Part shown: piece after piece, positions 57,106 to 64,000 of the stretch | Layout: every line of letters begins with the position of its first letter | Numbering within the stretch: position 1 is the stretch's first letter | Source: Modicisalibacter xianhensis | GTDB lineage: Bacteria; Pseudomonadota; Gammaproteobacteria; Pseudomonadales; Halomonadaceae | NCBI RefSeq assembly: GCF_900113605.1 | Contig: NZ_FOPY01000013.1 | Coordinates: forward strand, 1 to 64,000 | Direction: 5' to 3' | DNA length: 64,000 bases | The notes under the pieces: model-generated | What the model was told of the DNA's origin: nothing | What the model saw: only the letters and a program-made list of their open reading frames with translations | The model's database searches: none | Position numbers and translations under genes: made by a program

Positions 57106-57897
57106 ATGAACGTTCCCATCAAAACGCCCGAAGAAATCGACAAGATGCGCGAGGCCGGTCGTCAGGCAGCTTCCGTACTGGAAATGCTGATTCCCCATGT
57201 GCAGGCCGGCGTCTCCACCGGCGAACTCGATCGCCTCTGCCATGAATATATCGTCCACGAACTGGGGTCGCAGCCGGCGCCACTCAACTATCACGGCTTT
57301 CCCAAGTCGATCTGCACCTCGCTCAATCACGTGGTGTGCCATGGTATTCCCGACTTCGACAAGAAGCTGAAGAAGGGCGACATCATGAACATCGACATCA
57401 CCGTGAAGACCGCGGACGGCTACCACGGCGATACCAGCATGATGTTCGTGATCGGCGAGACCATCCAGGGAATGCGCCTGTGTCGCGTCACCCAGGAGTG
57501 CCTGTACAAGAGTATCGCCCTGGTTCGCCCCGGCGTGCGCCTATCGGAACTCGCCAAGATCATCGAACAGCACGCCGAGGCCAACGGCTACTCGGTGGTA
57601 CGCGATTTCTGTGGCCATGGCATCGGGGCGGGGTTTCACGAAGATCCGCAGATCCTGCATTATGATGGCTATGCTCCCGAAGCCGACATCGAGCTTGCTG
57701 CCGGCATGTGCTTTACCATCGAGCCGATGATCAATGCCGGTGGCTATCGCACCAAGGTGCTGCGTGACGGCTGGACGGCAGTGACCCGCGACAAGAGCCT
57801 GTCGGCCCAGTGGGAGCATACCCTGCTGGTCACGGAGGGCGGCGTCGAGGTGCTCACGGCGCGTGGCGACGAGGATTTTTCGTTTCTCGCGGCCTGA
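57106..57897 (+). CDS. map: Methionine aminopeptidase, type I
   Basis: Map removes the initiator methionine. ATG 57106 gives 263 residues (E. coli 264), starting MNVPIKTPEEIDKMREAGRQ. The five metal ligands sit in conserved contexts: NIDITVKTADGYHGDTS (two Asp), CGHGIGAGFHEDPQILHY (His), CFTIEPMI (Glu) and SAQWEHTLLV (Glu). It is divergent from rpsB and upstream of glnD, as in E. coli and Pseudomonas. Confidence 0.97.
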   Translation: MNVPIKTPEEIDKMREAGRQAASVLEMLIPHVQAGVSTGELDRLCHEYIVHELGSQPAPLNYHGFPKSICTSLNHVVCHGIPDFDKKLKKGDIMNIDITVKTADGYHGDTSMMFVIGETIQGMRLCRVTQECLYKSIALVRPGVRLSELAKIIEQHAEANGYSVVRDFCGHGIGAGFHEDPQILHYDGYAPEADIELAAGMCFTIEPMINAGGYRTKVLRDGWTAVTRDKSLSAQWEHTLLVTEGGVEVLTARGDEDFSFLAA

Positions 57898-58014
57898 CCG
57901 CCCCGCGGGGCCCACGACGACCTGACCGGTCCCGCACGATTCACGAAGCGTTTACGCCGGACGGGGCGGTGCCATGCATCGCGCCCCGAGCGCCTTCTGG
58001 GAGAGCCACGCCGC

Positions 58015-60690
58015 ATGCTTCTGCACCACTATCACTTCGTTCCCGACGAGACGCTGTTCGATAGCGCGGCGTTCCGCGCCGAGCTCGAAACCGGACGCTC
58101 GCCGGTGGTGCTGTTCAAGCAGGCGCTGCGGGAGATTCAGGCCAACCTCGACGCGCGCTTCCGGGCCGGTGCCGACATCCGCGACCTGGTGCACGGTCGC
58201 GCCTGGTGCCTGGATCGGCTGCTGGAATGCGCCTGGGCCCGACACGACTGGCCGGACAACGGCATCGCCCTGCTCGCCGTGGGCGGCTACGGTCGTGGGG
58301 AGCTGCATCCCCACTCCGACATCGACCTGATGATGCTGCTCGAGCATGACGACGACACGCCCTACCGCGAGCCGCTCACGGCATTCATTACCTTTCTGTG
58401 GGATATTGGCCTGGAAATCGGGCAGAGCGTGCGCTCGCTGGCCGATTGCGAGCGCGAGGCACGCGGCGATGTCACGGTCATCACCAATCTGCTGGAAACC
58501 CGCACCCTGGCCGGCCCCGAACAATTGCGCACGGCCATGCGCGAGCGCCTGTCGACCCAGCACATGTGGCCGTCGGATCGCTTCTTCGAGGCCAAGTGGC
58601 AGGAGCAGATCGCCCGCCACTACAAGCACAACAATTCCGAGTACCATCTCGAGCCCAATATTAAGAGCTCGCCGGGTGGCCTGCGCGACATCCAGATGAT
58701 CGGCTGGGTGGCCAAGCGCCACTTCGGGCCGATGCGCTACGAGGACGTGGTCGCCCAGGGCTTCATGAACGATGCCGAATTGCGCATCCTCAGCCAGGGC
58801 CAGGCGTTCCTGTGGCAGGTCCGCTATGCCTTGCACATGATCACCGGGCGCGCCGAAGATCGCCTGTTGTTCGACCATCAGCGCACCATCGCCGACATGT
58901 TCGGTTACCGAGACACGCCGGAGCGCCTGGGCGTCGAGCAGTTCATGAAGCGCTACTACCGGCATGTCACTGCATTGGCGGGCCTCAACGACATGCTGCT
59001 GCAGCATTTCGACGAGGTGATCCTGCGCGCCGACGAGGAACTCGAGACACGCCCGCTCAACGCACGCTTCGAGACCAAGGGCGGCTACATCCAGGCACGC
59101 GACCGGCGCGTCTTCACACGTCGGCCGGCGGCCCTTCTCGAACTTTTCCTGCTGATGGCCCAGCACCCCGAGATCGAGGGCGTGCGCGCCGACACCATCC
59201 GCCTGATTCGCGATCATCGCCACCAGATCGACGATGCCTTCCGCGAGGACCTGCGCCACCAGAGCCTGTTCATGGAACTGCTGCGCAGCGGCGGCAACGT
59301 GCCTCGCCAGCTGCGCCGCATGAACCGCTACGGCGTGCTCGGCAAGTACCTGCCCGAGTTCGGCCAGGCGGTGGGGCTCATGCAGCACGACCTGTTCCAC
59401 ATCTATACTGTCGATGCCCATACCCTGCGCCTGCTCAAGCTGATCCAGCATTTCCGCGAGCCTGCCGGGCGCGAGTCGTTCCCGGTGGCCGCCGCCCTGG
59501 TACATCAGTTGCCGAAGCTCGAGCTGCTATGGATCGCCGGGCTGTACCACGACATCGGCAAGGGCCGTGGCGGCGATCATTCGCTACTCGGCGCCCAGGA
59601 CGTTGCCGCGTTCTGCGAGCGCCATGGTCTTACCCCCCGCGACACCCGCCTGGTCACTTGGCTCGTGGAGCACCACCTGCTGATGTCGATGACTGCCCAG
59701 AAGCGCGACATCTCCGACCCGGACGTGATCCGCGAGTTTGCCGCCCAGGTCCGCGACGAGGTCCACCTGGATTATCTCTACGTACTTACCGTCGCCGACA
59801 TCACCGCGACCAATCCCTCGCTGTGGAACGGTTGGCGGGCCAGCCTGCTGCGCCAGTTGCACGGCGAGACCAAGCGCGCCCTGCGCCGCGGCCTGGAAAA
59901 CCCCATCGACCGCGACGACTGGATCAACGAGACCCGCGCCGAAGCCTTGGCCCTGCTGCGCACGGTCGGCGCCGATATCGAGCACGTCGAACGCTTGTGG
60001 GACACCTTTGGCGACGACTACTTCATGCAGTATTCGCCTAGCGAGATCGTCTGGCAGACCCAGGGCATCCTCGCCCACGGCGGCTCCGAGCTACCCCTGG
60101 TGCTGGTCAGTGCACCGGCCGAGGATACCAGCGAGGGCGGCACCAAGGTGTTCATCCACACTCGCTCGGTGGAGGATCTGTTCGCCGCAAGCGCCGCGGC
60201 CATGGACCAGTTGGACCTGTCGATTCACGATGCCCGCATCGCCACGTCGAGCAACGACTGGACACTGAATACCTTCATCGTGCTCGACGACAATGACGAG
60301 CCCATCCGCGAGCCTGCCCGACTGGATCGCATTCGACAGCACCTGGTCGAGGAACTCGACGATCCCGACGATTACCCGCAGATTGTCAGCCGCCATACGC
60401 CGCGCCAACTCAAGCACTTTCGCGTGCCGACCCAGGTCACCATCGAACAGGACCCGGCCAACGAGCGCACCGTACTGGAGCTGATTGCCCCCGACCGCCC
60501 CGGCCTGCTGGCCCGTGTCGGGCGTATTTTCGTCGAGCAGGACATCGCCCTGTCGGCGGCCAAGATCGCCACCCTGGGCGAGCGCGTCGAGGACGTGTTC
60601 TTCATTACCGACAAACGTGGCGCCCCGATCACCGACCCCGACCAGCAGGCACGCTTGCGCGACCGATTGTGCGATGTGCTGGACGTCTAG
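58015..60690 (+). CDS. glnD: GlnD, PII uridylyltransferase / uridylyl-removing enzyme
   Basis: GlnD senses glutamine and uridylylates or deuridylylates PII. The 891-residue protein has the nucleotidyltransferase motif GGYGRGELHPHSDIDLMM (D102 and D104), the PII-UTase domain, and an HD hydrolase domain (GLYHDIGKGRGGDHS, H512-D513). Two C-terminal ACT domains bind glutamine (about residues 715-795 and 822-890, the latter containing LELIAPDRPGLLARVGRIF). GGAGAG precedes ATG 58015. All catalytic motifs are intact. Confidence 0.97.
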   Translation: MLLHHYHFVPDETLFDSAAFRAELETGRSPVVLFKQALREIQANLDARFRAGADIRDLVHGRAWCLDRLLECAWARHDWPDNGIALLAVGGYGRGELHPHSDIDLMMLLEHDDDTPYREPLTAFITFLWDIGLEIGQSVRSLADCEREARGDVTVITNLLETRTLAGPEQLRTAMRERLSTQHMWPSDRFFEAKWQEQIARHYKHNNSEYHLEPNIKSSPGGLRDIQMIGWVAKRHFGPMRYEDVVAQGFMNDAELRILSQGQAFLWQVRYALHMITGRAEDRLLFDHQRTIADMFGYRDTPERLGVEQFMKRYYRHVTALAGLNDMLLQHFDEVILRADEELETRPLNARFETKGGYIQARDRRVFTRRPAALLELFLLMAQHPEIEGVRADTIRLIRDHRHQIDDAFREDLRHQSLFMELLRSGGNVPRQLRRMNRYGVLGKYLPEFGQAVGLMQHDLFHIYTVDAHTLRLLKLIQHFREPAGRESFPVAAALVHQLPKLELLWIAGLYHDIGKGRGGDHSLLGAQDVAAFCERHGLTPRDTRLVTWLVEHHLLMSMTAQKRDISDPDVIREFAAQVRDEVHLDYLYVLTVADITATNPSLWNGWRASLLRQLHGETKRALRRGLENPIDRDDWINETRAEALALLRTVGADIEHVERLWDTFGDDYFMQYSPSEIVWQTQGILAHGGSELPLVLVSAPAEDTSEGGTKVFIHTRSVEDLFAASAAAMDQLDLSIHDARIATSSNDWTLNTFIVLDDNDEPIREPARLDRIRQHLVEELDDPDDYPQIVSRHTPRQLKHFRVPTQVTIEQDPANERTVLELIAPDRPGLLARVGRIFVEQDIALSAAKIATLGERVEDVFFITDKRGAPITDPDQQARLRDRLCDVLDV

Positions 60691-60702
60691 GCGCGTGCCG
60701 AT

Positions 60703-60731
60703 TTGAGGCGCCCCGGCGGCTTCCCTATAAT
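60703..60731 (+). promoter_or_regulatory. Promoter of the dapC-arsC-like-dapD-dapE cluster
   Basis: TTGAGG (60703-60708), a 17-base spacer and a perfect TATAAT (60726-60731) lie in the glnD-dapC gap, 67 bases before dapC. Confidence 0.65.
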
Positions 60732-60798
60732 CGGTGGTTTCCTGCTCGCTCGATAAAAAAGACTGCCGCCACACCCGGCGGACACCGCTGGAATGCCG

Positions 60799-62013
60799 AT
60801 GAATCCCGAACTTGCTGCGCTCAAACCCTATCCCTTCGAGAAGCTCGCCACACTCAAGGCTGGCGTGACACCACCGGCGGCACTGCCCCACATTGCGCTG
60901 TCGATCGGCGAACCGCGCCATGCGCCGCCGGATGCAGTACTTGAGGCGCTGCGCCGCCACGAAAGCGATGTCGCCCGCTACCCGGCCACTGCCGGCCTGC
61001 CTGAATTGCGGCAGGCCATGGCGGCCTGGGCGACACGTCGCTTCGGCCTGAGCGCGGACAGCCTCGATCCGGAGCGCCACATCCTGCCTGTGAATGGCAC
61101 TCGCGAGGCGATCTTCGCCTTTGTACAGGCTGCCCTGGATCGCACCCGCCCGGCGCGTGTCGCCATGCCCAACCCGTTCTACCAGATCTATGAGGGCGCG
61201 ACCCTGCTCGCCGGTGGCCAGCCAGAATACCTGGATTGCCGGGCCGACCGGGGATTCCGCCCCGACCTGGACGCGGTGCCGGCCGACGTCTGGCGCGACA
61301 CGCAGATCGTGTTCGTCTGCTCGCCGGGCAATCCCACCGGCGCGGTGACCCCGCTCGAGGAATTCACGCGCCTGATCGAACTGGCCGACGAGTTCGATTT
61401 CATCGTGGCCTCCGACGAGTGCTACTCCGAACTCTACCTCGACGAGGACACCCCTCCGCCCGGACTGCTGCAAGCCTGTGCCGCGCTCGGCCGGCACGAC
61501 TACCGCCGCTGCATCGTGTTTCACTCGCTGTCCAAGCGCTCCAACCTGCCTGGCCTGCGGTCCGGTTTCGTGGCCGGCGACGCCGAGCTGATCGTGCCGT
61601 TCAAGCGTTATCGCACCTACCACGGCTGCGCCATGCCGCTGCAGGTTCAACACGCTTCCATCGTGGCCTGGAACGATGAGCGGCACGTATTGGCCAATCG
61701 CGACGCCTATCGCGAGAAGTTCGCCGCAGTGACTGATATTCTCGCCCCGGTCATGGACTTTCCGGTCCCTTCGGCAAGCTTCTACCTGTGGCCGGCTGTA
61801 CCGGGTGGCGATGACGAGGCCTTTGCACGCGACCTGTTTGCCGAGCAGCACGTGACGGTGCTGCCCGGCCGCTACATGTCTCGCGACAGTGCAACAGCTG
61901 GCAGACGCTCCAACCCGGGCAGCGGTCGTGTGCGACTGGCGCTGGTCGCCGAGCTCGAGGCTACCGTCGAGGCGGCGAAGCGTATTCGTCGCTTCATCGA
62001 GTCCCGCGAATAA
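60799..62013 (+). CDS. dapC: Succinyldiaminopimelate transaminase
   Basis: DapC is the PLP-dependent aminotransferase of the succinylase branch of lysine/diaminopimelate synthesis. ATG 60799 (MNPELAALKPYPFEKLATLK) has GGA 6 bases upstream; ATG 60793 is two codons earlier. The ~404-residue class I/II aminotransferase shows CSPGNPTGAV, the PLP-aspartate segment IVASDECYSELY, the Schiff-base lysine in FHSLSKRSNLPGLRSGFV and a C-terminal SGRVRLALV arginine. The dapD and dapE neighbours support the assignment. Confidence 0.93.
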   Translation: MNPELAALKPYPFEKLATLKAGVTPPAALPHIALSIGEPRHAPPDAVLEALRRHESDVARYPATAGLPELRQAMAAWATRRFGLSADSLDPERHILPVNGTREAIFAFVQAALDRTRPARVAMPNPFYQIYEGATLLAGGQPEYLDCRADRGFRPDLDAVPADVWRDTQIVFVCSPGNPTGAVTPLEEFTRLIELADEFDFIVASDECYSELYLDEDTPPPGLLQACAALGRHDYRRCIVFHSLSKRSNLPGLRSGFVAGDAELIVPFKRYRTYHGCAMPLQVQHASIVAWNDERHVLANRDAYREKFAAVTDILAPVMDFPVPSASFYLWPAVPGGDDEAFARDLFAEQHVTVLPGRYMSRDSATAGRRSNPGSGRVRLALVAELEATVEAAKRIRRFIESRE

Positions 62014-62031
62014 CCGAGAAGAACACAGTCC

Positions 62032-62382
62032 ATGATCACGCTATACGGCATCAAGACCTGCGACACCTGTCGCAAGGCACGCAAGGCCCTCGACGCCCGA
62101 GGTACGCACTATCAGTACCATGACCTGCGCGAGGACGGCCTGAGCGCCGAGCATCTCGAGGCATGGCTCGCCCGCGCCGAGCTGGCCACCCTGCTCAACA
62201 CCCGCAGCACGACCTGGCGAGCCCTGGCGGCGGAAGACCAGCAGTCAGCCAAGGCTGACCCCACCCATGCCCAGCGGCTGATCCTTGCCCAGCCGACCCT
62301 GCTCAAGCGCCCGGTACTGGACACTGGCGAGCGCCTGCTGATCGGTTTCACACCCGACGATTACGCAGCCCTGGCCTATTGA
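62032..62382 (+). CDS. ArsC/Spx-family protein (YffB-like)
   Basis: The 116-residue protein has a thioredoxin-like fold with the N-terminal CxxC motif in YGIKTCDTCRKARKAL and the ArsC-family C-terminal segment LLKRPVLDTGERLLIGF. It resembles YffB, a glutathione-dependent thiol reductase-like protein, more than true arsenate reductase. It sits between dapC and dapD, as in Pseudomonas, 18 bases after dapC. Its role in the dap cluster is unknown. Confidence 0.88.
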   Translation: MITLYGIKTCDTCRKARKALDARGTHYQYHDLREDGLSAEHLEAWLARAELATLLNTRSTTWRALAAEDQQSAKADPTHAQRLILAQPTLLKRPVLDTGERLLIGFTPDDYAALAY

Positions 62383-62421
62383 CCCCATCACCCCTGAACA
62401 GAATCCATCGGAGACCCCCCC

Positions 62422-63447
62422 ATGCTGAGCTTCGCTCTCGGAATCGGTAACCAGAACAGCCAAGGCGACTGGCTGGACGTCTACTATCCGGCCCCGCTGT
62501 TCCAGCCCGACACCGCGCTGGCCGAGGCGGCCCGCAAGGCACTCGACGCCCCGGCCGGCAATGCCGTGGTCAGCTTCCTGCCCGAGCACTGCGCCGCGCT
62601 GGCCCAGGCCTTGAAAGAGGCCGGCAACGAGGAGCAGGCCGAACTCGCCGACGCTTTCGCCAGCAGCCAGCGCCCGCTCGTTGCAACGTTCCTCGACACC
62701 GACCAGCCGCCCCAAAGCGCCCCCGAGGTCTACCTCAAGCTGCACCTGCTCTCGCATCGCCTGGTCAAGCCGCATGGCGTCGACCTGACCGGCATGTTCG
62801 GTCTGCTGCGCAACGTGGCCTGGAGCAGCGAAGGGCCTATCGACATCGAGGAACTGCCGGCACGGCGCCTCAAGGCACGCCTGGAAGGCCGCCCGCTGTC
62901 GGTGGACTGCGTCGACAAGTTCCCCAAGATGACCGACTACGTGGTGCCCAAGGGCGTGCGTATCGGCGATACCGCACGGGTGCGGCTGGGCGCCTACCTG
63001 GGCGAGGGCACCACGGTGATGCACGAAGGCTTCGTCAACTTCAACGCCGGCACTGAAGGCCCGGGCATGATCGAAGGCCGCATCTCGGCCGGCGTCATGG
63101 TCGGCAAGGGCTCCGACCTGGGCGGCGGCTGCTCGACCATGGGCACGCTGTCGGGTGGCGGCAATATCATCATCAAGGTCGGCGAAGGCTGCCTGATCGG
63201 TGCCAACGCCGGTATCGGCATTCCGCTGGGCGACCGCTGCACCGTGGAAGCCGGGCTCTACATCACTGCCGGCGCCAAGGTTGCAGTGCTCGATGACCAG
63301 GGCCAGGAGGTCAAGACCGTTGCCGCCCGCGAACTGGCTGGCCAGGATGACCTGCTGTTGCGCCGCAACTCGGTCAACGGTCGTATCGAATGCCTGACCA
63401 ACAAGAGCGCCATTGCGCTCAACGATGCGCTCCACGCTCACAATTGA
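62422..63447 (+). CDS. dapD: Tetrahydrodipicolinate N-succinyltransferase
   Basis: DapD succinylates tetrahydrodipicolinate in lysine synthesis. The 341-residue protein is the long Pseudomonas-type form (E. coli 274). It has an N-terminal domain beginning [21 protein letters not shown] left-handed beta-helix follows ([60 protein letters not shown]). A GGAG ribosome-binding site lies about 10 bases upstream. Confidence 0.96.
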   Translation: MLSFALGIGNQNSQGDWLDVYYPAPLFQPDTALAEAARKALDAPAGNAVVSFLPEHCAALAQALKEAGNEEQAELADAFASSQRPLVATFLDTDQPPQSAPEVYLKLHLLSHRLVKPHGVDLTGMFGLLRNVAWSSEGPIDIEELPARRLKARLEGRPLSVDCVDKFPKMTDYVVPKGVRIGDTARVRLGAYLGEGTTVMHEGFVNFNAGTEGPGMIEGRISAGVMVGKGSDLGGGCSTMGTLSGGGNIIIKVGEGCLIGANAGIGIPLGDRCTVEAGLYITAGAKVAVLDDQGQEVKTVAARELAGQDDLLLRRNSVNGRIECLTNKSAIALNDALHAHN

Positions 63448-63496
63448 TGTCGTGCGCCCGCACCGCGGGCGCCATTCACTGCAAGCAGGACTATTC

Positions 63497-64000
63497 ATGC
63501 CCTTGTCCGATACCGCCGAACCGGCGACGACGCTGTCCCCGACGCTCGAACTGGCCATCGACCTGATGCGCCGGCCCTCGGTCACCCCCGATGATGCCGG
63601 ATGCCAGGACGTGATGATCGAGCGCCTGGAACGTCTCGGCTTCCACGTGCAGCGCCTGCCCTTCGGCGATGTGGTCAATTTCTGGGCGGTACGTGGCCAT
63701 CACGGGCCGGTCCTGGCCTTTGCCGGACACACCGATGTGGTACCCAGCGGGCCAGAGAGCCAATGGCACACGCCACCCTTCGCGCCACAGATCAATGCCG
63801 AAGGCGAGCTGTGCGGACGCGGCGCCGCCGACATGAAGGGCAGCCTGGCGGCGATGATCACGGCCGTGGAGCGTTTCGTGGCGGCCCACCCCGAGCATGA
63901 CGGGCGCCTCGCCTTTCTGATCACCTCCGACGAAGAAGGCCCCGCCCGGGACGGCACCCGGGCGGTGGTCGAGCACCTGCGCGAGGCCCACGAGCGTCTC
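63497..64000 (+). CDS. dapE: Succinyl-diaminopimelate desuccinylase (partial, runs off the window)
   Basis: DapE removes the succinyl group to give LL-diaminopimelate. The first 168 codons are visible from ATG 63497 and remain in frame to the last base. The M20 dizinc peptidase motifs are present: [11 protein letters not shown] (His ligand and following Asp), [14 protein letters not shown] (bridging Asp) and [12 protein letters not shown] (catalytic Glu and Glu ligand). About 200 further residues are expected. It begins 49 bases after dapD. Confidence 0.95.
   Translation, partial: MPLSDTAEPATTLSPTLELAIDLMRRPSVTPDDAGCQDVMIERLERLGFHVQRLPFGDVVNFWAVRGHHGPVLAFAGHTDVVPSGPESQWHTPPFAPQINAEGELCGRGAADMKGSLAAMITAVERFVAAHPEHDGRLAFLITSDEEGPARDGTRAVVEHLREAHERL

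Overview
This 64 kb stretch looks like the core chromosome of a high-GC gammaproteobacterium of the Halomonas/Pseudomonas type, most likely a member of the Halomonadaceae. The evidence is housekeeping gene order close to that of Pseudomonas (rpmE-priA-argS-SPOR-hslVU, ubiE-ubiJ-ubiB-hisE-tatABC, accA-dnaE-rnhB-lpxB-lpxA-fabZ-lpxD-skp-bamA-rseP-dxr-cdsA-uppS-frr-pyrH-tsf-rpsB, map-glnD-dapC-arsC-like-dapD-dapE), acidic proteins, a magnesium-type HemB and a long Pseudomonas-type DapD. I saw no tRNA, rRNA, CRISPR array or prophage.

Layout. (1) 1-5.1 kb: poly-N-acetylglucosamine (PNAG) biofilm operon pgaABCD. Its first gene is cut by the end of an IS3-family element; pgaB, pgaC and pgaD are intact. 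(2) 5.4-10.3 kb: PRC-barrel protein, malic enzyme, ribosomal protein L31 and primosomal helicase PriA. (3) 10.4-20.4 kb: argS, a SPOR protein, the HslVU protease with a possible heat-shock promoter, ubiquinone genes ubiE/ubiJ/ubiB, hisE and the Tat translocon. (4) 20.4-26.8 kb: elbB, hemB-ppk behind a Pho-box-like direct repeat, and a convergent Tat-exported PhoX-like phosphatase, which together look like a phosphate-stress block. (5) 27-29.3 kb: DAHP synthase aroG behind two tandem short ORFs rich in Trp/Tyr/Phe codons and an intrinsic terminator. This looks like a ribosome-mediated attenuator and is the most interesting regulatory structure here. A 42-residue membrane protein gene lies just upstream. 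(6) 29.3-36.2 kb: folM, a flavin reductase beside ubiD, rho, a thioredoxin variant (WCQPC) and ppx. (7) 36.2-57 kb, all on the minus strand: tilS, accA, dnaE, lipid A and envelope assembly genes, isoprenoid and phospholipid genes, and the translation genes frr/tsf/rpsB with pyrH. (8) 57-64 kb, plus strand: map, glnD and the lysine/peptidoglycan dapC-arsC-like-dapD-dapE cluster, with dapE running off the window.

Starts were chosen from ribosome-binding sites, overlaps and family length. Gene identities rest on recognised family motifs read by eye, not on database searches. Promoter and attenuator calls are pattern matches and inferences.
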